Below, piece by piece: positions 34,198-45,146 of a DNA stretch of 64,000 nt. A program made the position numbers and the translations under genes. This stretch comes from Tubulanus polymorphus (taxonomy: Eukaryota > Nemertea > Palaeonemertea > Tubulaniformes > Tubulanidae). The stretch is from the NCBI RefSeq assembly GCF_964204645.1, contig NC_134032.1:11464275-11528274 (forward strand), written 5' to 3'. The notes below the pieces were generated by a model. That model was not told where the DNA came from. It saw nothing but the letters and a program-made list of their open reading frames with translations, and did no database searches. Position 1 is the stretch's first letter, and the number at the start of each line of letters is the position of its first letter.

Positions 34198-35379
34198 ATG
34201 TTAAGTTATCAGGTCGCAGAGTGAATGAATGAGTAACCTTCATCGGAATTATAGCGAATGTCAAATATTAGGAAGATTTAATCCTGTGTATGAACTTAAG
34301 GCCCTAGTGTCCGTAGGGTAAATCCCATTACGGTTAAAGTTTAGGATGAATCATAGGGCTTGAACTTTTGTGCTTATAGTTAAGGTCTATAGACTAGATT
34401 TGAATTCAGTCTCTTGACTGCGCGAAGTTGGAACCAGATTCACATTGATCTTGAGTATTTTACTAAAATTGTTAGGGTTCAGATTTAGCAGGATTTGATT
34501 TCAGACACTAATGGTTGAAGGCACCACACAGCGCGGGTCCAGCTCTCACCCGAGCTTGTGCCAACCATGAAAAAAGATTGTGCGTTTCGCAAACTTCTTA
34601 GACAGCAGGCCGGGATTTGCAAATTTATTTATCGTTTAATTCAGGAAGAACAAATTTATTTATCGTTTAATTCTGACAAAAATTTCAAGCATATGATAAC
34701 GATGCACGATTTTCATATAAAAGAATAACAGCTGTTGTCGATTGTAGATTTATGATACGTAGTCAACGAAAGCCGTCATGCCCTGAGTTCATTGCGCTCC
34801 GTGGCGCGTTCGCCGCCTTGCGGTGATACAGTGCTGCCCCCTGGTAGCACGGGGCTATTGAATAGTCGGCGTCATATCATGAATGATAAGCGAGCATTCG
34901 GAATGAAGCGGAGTGGGTTGGTACTGTAGAGCTAGTTACATAGTCAGCTTTTGCTTGCAATTTGAACCAACGAGCATTGGGAATGAAACAGAGAGCATGC
35001 CGACATTGCCAGCCAATCAGGAACTGTGTCGTTCCCGCGTGCCAGACTTCAAATATCTTAACAGTGAATAAGAGGTATTAGCTTCAAATATACTCATAGT
35101 GGCGCTGGCTGAACTACCCAATAACTCCTATAGTAGCCAGCAACTGCGTTAAAACTCATATCATAACATAGTTGGAGGAAATAGGACAAGTCGAGGTTGA
35201 TACCGCTCTCATTTCTTTGCCGTTAAGAAAGAATTCCCCGTCGCGTGGGAAGAATATCAGAGCGTTAGGAAGAGTAGGAACTAGATGAAATTTAGAAATA
35301 TCAGTTTGAATACGAACAGTATCGGCCGCTCTACTCTATTACTGCATTGTTTATACTCAAAGATTTGAATCTTATTTGC

Positions 35380-35395
35380 GGGGGGGGGGGGGGGG
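35380..35395. repeat. Poly(G) run of 16
   Basis: Sixteen consecutive G in the main intron of locus R. In RNA it could form a quadruplex with itself or others; length may also be an assembly artefact. Confidence 0.8.
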
Positions 35396-37079
35396 TAAGG
35401 AGTTTTCTAAGTAAGTAATATCAGACCTTGTTTCTGCATGAAATATTTTACGATTCGAGGAGGCTCGTGTTCGAAAGTTGTCCCTTCCTCCGTGAGTTTT
35501 GAATCCAATTTGAAATCGTTGAAAAATTATTTCAATTCGATCTCCCTGTTAAACGACATCTAGAAATTCGCCTCGAGAGTTTGAATTTTTGCGACAGCTT
35601 TTGAACCGGACCCAGCACGCATGTCATAGGTTGATTAGTCAGAATTACAGTCGGTACATATCCGGGCTATTGTAGAGACGAAAGATTTGAAAATTAACAA
35701 GTTTTACTTAGAAAAAAAAGTAATTTTGCTTGAAATTGATATTGTTGTCTGGTACTCAGCGATTGAGGATGTATCAGAATCTGACGCAGTCTCTGGTAGA
35801 TGGGTCAGAAGTACAATTGACGACTATTTTGACTTCGAACCTGTGACAAGCGTGCGCGTTATATATGCACTACCTAGTGACTAAATAAGGTTCGCACGGA
35901 ACCCAGTTCTGCAATAGTGTGAGTTAGAGAATTTTGTTGAATAATTGAAGTGAACTGATTCTAAATTGGGAGTAGTTGCATTCGAACTGGCGATATTGCG
36001 GAACTGGGTCCTGATGAGAATCTCTGTACGCATTAGTTTGATGCTTGCTATAATTCCGAAGCGACAGTAGACTCGTTTTGTTTGAGGCTAGTCTCGAGAA
36101 ATTCTTTCCGGTTTAACGGGGAAAAAACTAGTTTGAGAAATTCTGTCTTTGAGATGAATATGTACATTGTTAATCCGGTGATACCAGTGTACTACCGATC
36201 CATCTCTCACTCAATGGAATTCCAATTATTAGGGAAATATGAACTGTTCAATCTGGGCTTCGGAAACGGGTAAAATTATACCTTCGGGGAACTAGGCGAC
36301 TATAGAGTCTACTGTCAAACCTTGTAGCAAGCTTTTGCGAAATACATGTTCTGTTTATTTCTTGAATGCTATGTTCGCTGAAAATGAGAAACTTTCTGAA
36401 ACTTGAGTGACTTAAACGCTATCGCGAAATACTTCGCCGATTCTTGAATCGTATCTCTCGCAATTGAAGCGAAAGATGAAAGATCAACATAGATCATTCT
36501 TTGAAGACGAGTACTGATTTAGAGAGACTCATTTTGTTGTGAACCGGTATTACGCTCTTTTATGAAGTATGTTTGAACCTCAGATATGTTAGAGGGCGGG
36601 GCGGGGGAAATTGGCAGTTCGCAAATTTAGCAAGTCTTGGAAAATTTAGCGTACCGGAACAAACACACTTTATAAAGAGATCTTACTTGCGGAGCTGGTT
36701 CTACAGTCATGACTTGTTATCAGACAAAGTTAAGATCGAGTTTGATAAGAGTTTCAAGCCTCAATTTTTAGATCATGAGTCCTGTAGTGGAACCAGGCCC
36801 ATAAATGTTTGTATTTCAGGCGACCCTTAAGCAACTGTATATATTCCATGACTCACCGTTATATTTGATGTCAGCTGCGAGGAACAGGATTTTTCTAGGT
36901 CTCGTCATTTTCCCCAGGATACGGAATCTTATTTTTTTCTTCTGACCGTCATTTCACGTTCAAGTCAATTAAACGCCGCTTAAGTTTTAAGTCCTCGGGA
37001 AATTTGTTCTGACCCCCTTTCGTACGTAACGTCATTATTTAAACGCACGCATATCATCGGTTCTCATGGCTCTTTCCAG

Positions 37080-37453
37080 GTGGCGCTTTCACCGACGAGC
37101 CATGGGAACCAACCACTTCCGGAATGCGGTGGCCGATCGTCAACCGTAAAAATACTGCGTCGCAACGAAAACCCAACATCGACGGATCACGGAGATATTA
37201 CTCTGCGCCCAGTATGTCAATAACAGCTCCACCTGTGGACAAATCCAAGAAATATAAATGTCGTTTTTGCGAAAAGCAGTTCCGAGGATTTATCGATTTA
37301 ACGCGACACGAACGCGTGCACACCGGCGAACGTCCGTTTAAATGTCCGATGTGCGATTTGAGATTCACGCAGAAAGCTCATCGTAAAGGTCATCTAGAAC
37401 GTCGTCATAACTTCAACATGGAAACATTCGCGATTCAGGAACTCGGAAACTAG
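37080..37453 (+). CDS. Terminal zinc-finger exon P1 (locus R)
   Basis: The acceptor GGCTCTTTCCAG|GT opens G-G-A-F-T-D-E-P-W-E-P. Two fingers: C-RF-C..H-ERV-H (helix -1/2/3/6 G,I,D,R) and C-PM-C..H-LERR-H (Q,A,H,G), linker TGERPFK, tail NFNMETFAIQELGN. This is the standard plan: about 60 variable residues, finger 1 with H-x3-H, finger 2 with H-x4-H, and a short conserved tail. The TAG stop lies inside the first unit of the following minisatellite. Its counterparts in L (M1) and D (6720-6909) are dead. Confidence 0.9.
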
Positions 37454-37683
37454 CAGACTGATTCCACAAACTAGCAGACTGATTTCATAAACTAGCAGAT
37501 TGATTTCACAAGCTAGCAGACTGATTTCACAAACTAGCAAATTGATTTCACAAACTAGCAGACTGATTGAACTGATTTCATAAACTAGCAGACTGATTGG
37601 ACTGATTTCATAAACTAGCGGACTGATTCCATAAACTAGCGGACTGATTCCATAAACTAGCAGACTGATTTCACAATCTAGCA
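37446..37683 (+). repeat. 21-bp minisatellite after P1
   Basis: About 11 units of AAACTAGCAGACTGATTTCA (20-21 bases), reverse complement of 23858-24136. It supplies the stop codon of P1. Confidence 0.85.
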
Positions 37684-37756
37684 GAAACATTTTTGACATT
37701 TTGGGGTTAAAAACACAATTTTGCTCTCTAATCATAAATCTATTTCGTTCTTCCAG

Positions 37757-38100
37757 CTTTGTGGATTCAACCACTTCAGTCGTCATTGACAACAATGGCT
37801 GATGACACGCTTCAACAGCCATCGTTACCATGGCAACAATCGACGTATCAATACGGATATCAGCGTAATAACCGTAACCACGGCGATGTGGGCGATAAAC
37901 CGTTTCAGTGTCAGTTTTGCGATAAGCGTTTCACGTGTTTGTCTAAAGTGACGCGACACGAGCGCGTTCACACCGGTAACCGACCGTTTAAATGCCCCAT
38001 GTGCGAATATTTCTTTAAAACGAAATGCGACCGAAAACGTCACCTGATACGAGTTCATAAATTCAATACGGAATTATTCTCGCTGAAAGATAAAGATTGA
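37757..38100 (+). CDS. Terminal zinc-finger exon P2 (locus R)
   Basis: The acceptor TTCTTCCAG|CT gives Ala at the junction (A-L-W-I-Q-P). Met/Gln-rich linker, then fingers C,S,K,R and T,C,D,R with linker TGNRPFK, tail KFNTELFSLKDKD. The finger region is identical to M2. Confidence 0.9.
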
Positions 38101-38173
38101 TCGTTGTTAGACTCGGACGCCATCTATTAGTCATAACTGAAATTATAACGAAGGTTCTCATGGCTTTTTGCAG

Positions 38174-38550
38174 GTAGCCGAATCGCCGTGCCACATCTAT
38201 TGCCATGGGAACCGTCTGAGGAGGCGACAATGGCGACGGTTGCTACGACTGCGCTATGGTTACCGGTGATTCCGACGATGACTCCGCCGGGTTCTAAGGA
38301 CCGCGCGGCGCGTTTAGGCGATTCGCGCACGGCCGGTCCGGACTATTGTTCGAAGAACCCGATGAATAAAAATAAACATCGGTGTCGGATTTGTAATAAA
38401 CGGTTTTTGAAACCGTCGGGTTTGGTTCGTCACGAGCGCGTACATACCGGTGAACGTCCCTTCGCGTGTCCCATCTGTAACAGATTGTTCTCTCAAAAAT
38501 TTAACCTGAAAACGCACGTGGAAAAAGTTCACGGTTTCGGTAAAATTTAA
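38174..38550 (+). CDS. Terminal zinc-finger exon P3 (locus R)
   Basis: The acceptor GGCTTTTTGCAG|GT opens [14 protein letters not shown]. Fingers: C-RI-C..H-ERV-H (K,S,G,R) and C-PI-C..H-VEKV-H (Q,F,N,T). Against M3 the fingers differ only at helix -1 and 3 of finger 2. It ends GFGKI with a stop three residues earlier than M3. Confidence 0.9.
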
Positions 38551-38608
38551 CCAGATTGAATGAAGAGATGTTTCACCCTCTCATACAACAGGAGTAAGCA
38601 ACGCTAAC

Positions 38609-38614
38609 AATAAA
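38609..38614 (+). terminator. Poly(A) signal AATAAA after P3
   Basis: About 60 bases past the P3 stop; the mirror-image signal is present after M3. Confidence 0.5.
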
Positions 38615-38932
38615 TAGATTATTAATTCAAGTTCTTCGTAATATGCCAAAACTTGTTTATTTATTCTAGTTAATGATTTGGAAATAAATTTTATAGCATG
38701 AGTCGAAAATATATCTTTGTTTTACACATATTTATTTTTGTCCAAAGATTTTCGATATTCTTCGACTTTCAATTTCATTATAGATGATCTACTTGATTTT
38801 TCTGGTCGCTCGTCTTGGAATGAGTATATACCTATTTTTTGGCGCATTTATTTATTAGTTACTGTAGTAACTCTTGCCGACATTTGTTACTGCTACAGTT
38901 AGTAACGCTATGGTTCTCGTGGCTCTTTGCAG

Positions 38933-39225
38933 GTTTCCGCCGCGAGACGCCATGGGAACCGCAGCCGACCGTCGTCCAACTGGGCGGCTTGACGTACGGA
39001 CTTCTGACGGGTGGCGCCATCGGCGGGGAAAGTAAGAAATACAGGTGTCAGTTTTGCGATAAAGGATTTTCGTCGCCCGCCGAGTTGACGCGACACGAGC
39101 GAATTCACACCGGCGAAAAACCGTTCGAATGCCCAACGTGCAAGCTACGTTTCAACCAGAAAGGAAATTGCAAAAAGCACATGAAACGCGTTCATAACTT
39201 CGACCCAAACGCATTCGATTTCTAG
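38933..39225 (+). CDS. Terminal zinc-finger exon P4 (locus R)
   Basis: The acceptor CGTGGCTCTTTGCAG|GT opens [11 protein letters not shown] short prologue lacks the NVATGYEGV part found in M4, so it is a shortened form. Fingers S,A,E,R and Q,G,N,K; tail NFDPNAFDF. This is the last exon with a recognisable mirror partner in L. Confidence 0.9.
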
Positions 39226-40108
39226 ATACGATAAATCGCCGATAATCGGACAATCATTGTTTATCCTATTTTCATCCTTGTTATTATCGGAATGGTTTTA
39301 AAAATCTCGAGACTGTCGCATTCGAAATGCATGATTCGATGTTATCAGTTTTCTTAATGCAAAATATTGTTATGTCCTATGATTGTATTCACACTGATTA
39401 GAATTCACCATTAATTTTACACCAGTTGTTCGAATTCCCGCTGGTTCAAACAGTCGCGTCGGAAACATATATGAAATGTTGTTGACATGCCTTGAATTAA
39501 TATCTATCATCCATCAAAAACAGACTATAGTTTTCTTATCTTCAATTTTAGGGAGTAATTTTGGTATTTTAGTTTTCGACGCGGAAGAGTGGCCAAAAAG
39601 GTTGTTTTCTAAAAATGCCTTTCTACCTAGACGAGCTATGATGACCGAGCCTTTTGTTCAGAAGCTGCGATCTGTTCATATGTTACTCAAGCGGTTGTAA
39701 GATTAATCTAATGAACAGGATTAAAAATGAAGATTTCCTTCGCGTTTGTCTTTAAAAAAATTGTACGAATGAGAAACTATTTTTAACATTCAATGTGCGA
39801 GTTATATATCAATCAGAAAAGAAACCATTAATGGCATATGAAACACCATCTTCGCTTCCCTGGCCGCAGACTACTTTCTTATACATCGCCCAATATTTTG
39901 AGCGGCAACCAGTCTATAAATCTAGCCAATCAGCTGCATTGTTTTTCACGGGCAGATTCGCTGTATCAATGCAACGCATCCGATTGGCTAGATGTATCGA
40001 CTGGTGGGCGCTGAGCGGCAACCTTTCCGCCCAAGAAATCTATGGCATGGATTCAGAGGCTGAATTGTGTAGATGTAGCTTAAACCGGATTCTCACGACT
40101 CTTTGTAG
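39226..40108 (+). other. Intron/spacer with a MITE, no gene seen
   Basis: Contains the inverted-repeat element at 39900-40023. No other feature supported. Confidence 0.5.
39900..40023. mobile_element. Small fold-back element
   Basis: AGTCTATAAATCTAGCCAAT is mirrored by GATTGGCTAGATGTATCGACT, with GCTGCATTG/CAATGCAACGC further in. GAGCGGCAACC occurs on both outer sides and may be a target-site duplication. The right flank (CCGCCCAAGAAAT) recurs at 28367-28380. Confidence 0.55.
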
Positions 40109-40485
40109 GTGTCGGATACCACGTGCCGTATGGATCACTGCAATTTGTTGAACAGCGCCATCTACCGTCGTGGGATACCGTGCCTCAATATCGATGGCCC
40201 GTACACGGCGACGACGTCGCGGGAACGCGTCTAAGCGGCGACACCTATGCAACGCGGTCAAAACCGCCGCCGTCGACCGGTGGCGATGGTGATCAAAAAC
40301 ACCGATGCGAACGCTGCGGCAAAGGGTTTAAGCACCTTTGGCATTTGACGCGACACGCGCTCGTTCACACCGGTGAGAAACCGTTCACGTGTCCGATGTG
40401 CGAGCAATGTTTCAATCGCAAGTCGAGTTGTATGAGACACATGAAACACGTTCATAAATTTGACCGAAATCGATTCGATTTATGA
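40109..40485 (+). CDS. Terminal zinc-finger exon P5 (locus R)
   Basis: The acceptor GACTCTTTGTAG|GT opens G-V-G-Y-H-V-P-Y-G-S-L. Prologue rich in Arg, Asp and Ser. Fingers: C-ER-C..H-ALV-H (H,W,H,R) and C-PM-C..H-MKHV-H (R,S,S,R), linker TGEKPFT. Tail KFDRNRFDL. The H,W,H helix is shared with P7, so the two are related. Confidence 0.9.
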
Positions 40486-40708
40486 AAAGGAGATATTCTA
40501 GATTCAACGTCGACGGGAATGCACGCGCGACGCGCGCGTTATTCCAGCCGTTTCGACCGTTCGAATGGACGATGTTTGTCATCTAAATGCGGCATTCATC
40601 CTTCGCCGGGTTTTGGTTCTCGATGGCAGGCGGCGCTGAAATGTATGATCGGGGAGATACGATGCGAAAAATGCTGATGTGCCATAAATCTTAACTGGAT
40701 TCTCTAAT

Positions 40709-40915
40709 GACTCTTTGTAAGTGTCGGATACCATGACATGCCGCCTGAACTGATGCTGTCCGTTGAACTGAGTCTTATGCCCGCTGGAAAGGTCGATAGT
40801 CCTAGGAGATCAACGAAGTGACCACCGAGCGAAGTGAAAAAGCATAAATGTCAGTTTTGCAGTAAAGGATTTCTCGCCCAACTTGACCAAATGCTACACG
40901 AGCGAAACTCAGTGT
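40709..40915 (+). pseudogene. Decayed terminal exon between P5 and P7
   Basis: The acceptor is altered (CTCTTTGTAAG|TGTCGGATACC) and the prologue (CCTGAACTGATGCTGTCCG) is out of frame. One half-finger survives (KHKCQFCSKGFLAQ) and the exon then loses homology. P6 in the order of exons, now dead. Confidence 0.65.
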
Positions 40916-41114
40916 TGAGAGTGATATTGTGGTTTATGTTACTACCGATGTCAAGTGAGTTTTTCTATGTGAGGTTTTCTGCCGAGACTGGTTATTGTGT
41001 TCATGTTTTTAAAGAGATGTTGACTAATATAATAATTGACGAATAGATAAGATTCATAACCAAATTTGTTTTTATGGTGTTTTTATTTTTCCAATAAGTT
41101 TAAAATTTTCCAGT

Positions 41115-41330
41115 CAGAATCCTGACAGTGACAGAATTTGTTGCTGCAGTTCTCCGAGCTCTCCTAGCCTGACAATTGATAGTTGAAGTCCTGACAGTGA
41201 TGGGGTTTGTTTTCAGTTGTTTCTCTTAGTTGAGCATTCCTTCCTGATATTCCTGACAGAGACCAACTTGATTCTGTAATTCTTTGACCTCTTCTAGCCT
41301 CTTCTCTGGACTGTGACCGAATTTCTTTGA
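41115..41330 (+). repeat. Sense-oriented intronic repeat upstream of P7
   Basis: Three or four units of the family's 60-65-base intronic repeat (CCTGACAATTGATAGTT, GTCCTGACAGTGATGG, CAGTTCTCCGAGCTC). Confidence 0.65.
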
Positions 41331-41375
41331 AAAGATACTTCAAAAGTGCTAAAATCTGGACTCTCATGTTTAGGT

Positions 41376-41415
41376 TTCCTACTCGAGATGCCATTAGTTG
41401 GACTAGGCTTTCAGT
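41376..41415 (+). pseudogene. Orphan 5' end of a terminal exon
   Basis: ATGTTTAG|GTTTCCTACTCGAGATGCCA and TTAGTTGGACTAGGC resemble the acceptor and prologue of P8 (GTCTCCGACACGAG, CAGTTGGACTAAGC). No fingers follow; the rest is deleted. Confidence 0.5.
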
Positions 41416-41645
41416 GCTGTGGGCTTACAGACACAAGTGCGTATATGCCCTTGCCCATATGGAATCAAACCAAAACGCCCTTATTTGGAATCAGCGCCCT
41501 GCCCTATTTTAATGCTAGATGAAGCACTGCTTAGATTCCCCTCTTTCAGCCCTTCGCCTCAAAAATTTATAATTTGAATCCTGGCAGGATTTCTTGGGAA
41601 TTTCCATTCGTAGATAGTTCTAAAATTTCGATTCTCATGTTGCAG

Positions 41646-42004
41646 GTTCCCTACACAAGACCCCGTTGACCTGGGGACCGAACAATGCAATAACTGAATA
41701 TGAAGGGGTTTACGTTCAACCGGGTAGTAGTTCTAGCGGCGCCGTCTGGGAAACGAAATCTTTACCGAAGGCTAGTGGCGCCGCCGGTGGTGATAACAAG
41801 AAACATAACTGTCGATATTGCGATAAAGGATTCGCCCACCTGTGGCATTTGACGGCGCACGAGCGAATTCACACCGGCGAAAAACCGTTTAAATGTCCCA
41901 TGTGCGAACAACGTTTCAATCAGAAATCAAGCTGTAATCGTCACATGAAAACCGTTCATAACTTCGACCCTCACGCGTTCAACGTTTTGATGGAGATGTC
42001 ATAG
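41646..42004 (+). CDS. Terminal zinc-finger exon P7 (locus R)
   Basis: The acceptor CTCATGTTGCAG|GT opens G-S-L-H-K-T-P-L-T-W. Prologue ITEYEGVYVQPGSSSSGA. Fingers: C-RY-C..H-ERI-H (H,W,H,A) and C-PM-C..H-MKTV-H (Q,S,S,R). Tail NFDPHAFNV, extended by LMEMS as in M9. Confidence 0.9.
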
Positions 42005-42314
42005 TTTCGATTACGACCGAAACGTAATTCGTTGTTTCGACGTTTCAGTTTAGTGTATTCGGTAATGCTGAGTTGCGAGGAGTTGCGTACTACTGAACGG
42101 GTTCATATTTTTTCGAATTCAGTGGATTCTCAATGTTCGTTACAATCATACAGTTTTAGAGTTACATTGTAGATGTGATCCGGTGAAAACCATGTACAAG
42201 AAAGAGCCTCTTTTTTTCATTCATAAGATTTTATGATAAGACTAATTATTTGTGAGTTGCAGCGTGTTTCATGTTATTCAAGCTATGTGAAAATATAGCC
42301 TATAAAATTGGTGG

Positions 42315-42320
42315 AATAAA
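42315..42320 (+). terminator. Poly(A) signal AATAAA after P7
   Basis: About 310 bases past the P7 stop, followed by a TG-rich stretch (GTTTTTGTAGTG). Confidence 0.5.
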
Positions 42321-42374
42321 TACAAGATTCGTAACTAAAACTGTTTTTGTAGTGTTTTTACAAAGTCTGGGCTA

Positions 42375-42597
42375 TTGATGCAGTTGATACAATACAGTTC
42401 TTCTCAGAATTCCTCACCTGATACTTGGAATCTGGCAATGACTGAGAGTTTCTTTTTGTTGCTCTTCTCCAAGCTCTGCACCCTAGACAATTAATAGTTT
42501 GAATCCTGACTGATAAATTTCTGCGGGTCTTCTCTGAGGTCGCCACCCCTGACGATTGATAGTTTGACTCCTGACAGGGACAGAGACTTTTTTATGG
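42375..42597 (+). repeat. Sense-oriented intronic repeat upstream of P8
   Basis: Units with ACAATTAATAGTTTGAATCC and TGACGATTGATAGTTTGAC separated by about 65 bases, ending 55 bases before the P8 acceptor. Confidence 0.65.
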
Positions 42598-42651
42598 GGA
42601 GAATCTAATCATAGATAATTATAAAATCTGGATTCTCATGACTCTTTGCAG

Positions 42652-43031
42652 GTCTCCGACACGAGTTCTCATCAGTTGGACTAAGCCTGCTCTCCGCGGG
42701 GATGACCGAAACCGCTCGAAACCGATTCGATGTAGCGAACGGATACGAAGGGGTTAATTTCGAATCGAGTAGTACTAGTGGCGCCATCCGTGGATCAAGG
42801 TCGAACGCGATGACCGGTGGTGCCATCAGTGGCGATAACAAGAAACATAAATGTCAGTTTTGCGGTAAAGGGTTTAATTATCCGGCTGAATTGACGCGGC
42901 ACAAGCGAATTCACACCGGTGAAAAACCGTTCGAATGCCCGGTGTGCAAGCTACGTTTCAATTGGAAGTCGAGTTGCGATAGACACACGAAGCACGTTCA
43001 TAATTTCGACTCGAATGCGAACAATTTTTAG
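42652..43031 (+). CDS. Terminal zinc-finger exon P8 (locus R)
   Basis: The acceptor GACTCTTTGCAG|GT opens G-L-R-H-E-F-S-S-V-G-L. Prologue NRFDVANGYEGVNFESSSTSGA. Fingers: C-QF-C..H-KRI-H (Y,A,E,R, identical to M6 finger 1) and C-PV-C..H-TKHV-H (W,S,S,R). Tail NFDSNANNF. Confidence 0.9.
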
Positions 43032-43226
43032 ACGGAAATAATTGAAGATAGTTAAGTTAGTTCGACTTTTCAAAGGGACGGTATTCATCTCCAATCTCTG
43101 ACGCTATGAACTCATTCTCCGGTCGTTAGATTCCTCGTCGACCCACACCGACCGAACCTATCTCCAGAAAATGAAATGTGTTGATGTGCCATAAATTAAA
43201 ACCTGGATTCTCATGGCTCTTTGCAG

Positions 43227-43912
43227 GTGTCCGATGCAAGTTGTCATGGGAACCGGTGCCGATCGTCGGACTAAGCCGTCTACCGTCGTGGAAGGTCAAG
43301 GCTAAAGGGCGATCAAAAGACGCGACCGAACGAGAAGGTATGGACGTTGAACCGGATCAGACTAGTAGCGACACGTCCGGGTCGATATCTACGCCGTCGA
43401 CCGGTGGCGCCACCGGTGCCGAGGGTAAGAAACACCGTTGTCGGTTTTGCGATAAAGCGTTCAGCGAACGCGGGAATATGGTGCAACACGAGCGAATTCA
43501 CACCGGCGAACGACCGTTCGAATGTCCGATGTGCGAGCTACGTTTCACACAGAAATCGAACCTCAAAACGCACATGAGACGCATCCACAACTTCGACCGG
43601 AGCAGTTTGACCGTAACATTGTCAGGGATGGTCGACGCCGGGAACGAAGACGACGCTGACGTGACGCCGCGCGGCCAATCAATCGCTAGCGGTGCTGGCG
43701 CCGCCACCGGTGGCGCCGGCAAGAAAAACAAATGTCAGTTCTGCGACAAAGGGTTCAAGTCTCGTTTGGAATTGGCACGACACGAGCGCGTGCACACCGG
43801 CGAAAAGCCGTTCCAGTGTCCGATGTGCGAGTTGTGTTTCAACCAGAAAGGAAACTGTCACCGACACATGAAGGTCGTTCATAACTTCGACGTGAACGCA
43901 TGCGATTTTTAG
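43227..43912 (+). CDS. Terminal zinc-finger exon P9, two finger pairs (locus R)
   Basis: The acceptor GGCTCTTTGCAG|GT opens G-V-R-C-K-L-S-W-E-P. Prologue PIVGLSRLPSWKVKAKGR. Fingers 1-2 (E,G,N,Q; Q,S,N,T) end in NFDRSSLTVTLSGMV, a tail-like segment that does not stop but runs through a 45-residue linker into fingers 3-4 (S,L,E,R; Q,G,N,R) and the true tail NFDVNACDF. It looks like two ancestral two-finger exons fused. Confidence 0.9.
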
Positions 43913-44160
43913 ATGCGTCGTGGAAAAACATCTAGGTGTTCGAAAATTTTTCGACGGAACTGAACGGTTTCTTTAGCCGTTCAAGAGAACGGTCTTCCTC
44001 ATCTTCTTTGGTCTCTGAAGCCGTTACATTCGTCGGTTTTTTAAATTGTCGCTGAAATCGACGACGGAATATCGTGTAATCATGAACAAAAAATATGAAA
44101 TGCCCTAATGTGAAATGAGACTTAGATTTTAAACCAGATTCTCTTAACGACTCTTTGCAG

Positions 44161-45146
44161 GTGTCGGATACGACGTGCCGCGTGAATTGTTGCCGTCCGT
44201 TAGATTAAGCCGTCTGCCGACCGCTACGATCGACGCCAGCGTTTGCTTAAACGTCGGGACCGGATACGAAGGGGATGACGCGAAACCGGGCGGTTCTAGC
44301 GGAGACCCGGATGGGTCGAAGTCGAAACCGACGACGGAAACCAGCGCCTCGGGTGGCGTAATGAAACAATGCGAATGTCACTTGCGCCGTAACGGATTTA
44401 GTCGCGCCGTGTTAAACGCGCGACACAAGCGAAAACGCGCCCGCGAAAAGCTTTTCAAATGTCGGACATGCGAGTTAACTTTTATCGATTTATCGAACCT
44501 TAATCGGCACGTGAAACAGATTCATACCGACGAAAAACCGTTTACGTGTCGGTTTTGCGACAAAAGGTTCATCTTTCCCAACCAATTGACGCAACACGAG
44601 CTGATGCACTCGGGCAAAAAACCGTTCAAATGTCCGATGTGCGAGAAATATTTCACGCAGACGTCGACGCGTAATCGACACGTGAAACAGATTCACACCG
44701 ACGACGAACAGCCATTCGCGTGTCGGTTCTGCGATAAAGCGTTCAACGCTCGCGCCGATCGTAATCGACACGAGCGAATTCACACCGTCGAAAAACCGTT
44801 GGCGTGTCGGTTCTGCGATAAAGCGTTCAATAATCGCGGCGATTGTAATCGACACGAGCGAATTTACACCGGCGAAAAACCGTTTAAATGTCCGACGTGT
44901 GAGAAATGTTTTGTGCTGAAATCACATTGTCAACAGCACGTTAAAATGGTTCATATCAACGAACGAGCGTTCGCGTGTATGTTCTGTGATAAAGCGTTCA
45001 ATACTCGCGCCGATTGTAATCGACACGAGCGAATTCACACCGGCGAAAAACCGTTCGAATGTCCGACGTGCAAGAAACGTTTCAATCTGAAGGATAACCG
45101 TAATCGGCATTTGAAAAGAATTCATAACAGTGAAAACCCGTCTTAA
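44161..45146 (+). CDS. Terminal zinc-finger exon P10, eight fingers (locus R)
   Basis: The acceptor GACTCTTTGCAG|GT opens G-V-G-Y-D-V-P-R-E-L-L-P. A degenerate finger (CHLRRNGF) is followed by eight fingers with helices D,S,N,R; F,N,Q,Q; Q,S,T,R; A,A,D,R; N,G,D,R; L,S,H,Q; T,A,D,R; L,D,N,R. The fifth has its last ligand changed (HERIY). It ends NSENPS-TAA, where the TAA stands in the place of the Lys codon that follows KPF in other fingers, so the stop is a nonsense change inside a longer array. Confidence 0.88.

Larger units (their letters stand above)
33883..37079 (+). other. Long intron between common exon 2 and P1
   Basis: 3.2 kb without a supported exon. It contains the conserved block 34141-34197, a direct repeat of about 23 bases (34620-34642 and 34651-34673), and a 16-base G run. 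The small open frames at 35687-35884, 36082-36273 and 36573-36830 have no splice context or domain. Confidence 0.6.

Noticed and set aside
39476-39700. 74-codon frame after P4
   Set aside because: No finger, no acceptor and no conservation seen in the mirror region of locus L.
41164-41394. Minus-strand frame in the P7 intron
   Set aside because: It runs through the intronic repeat and has no domain.
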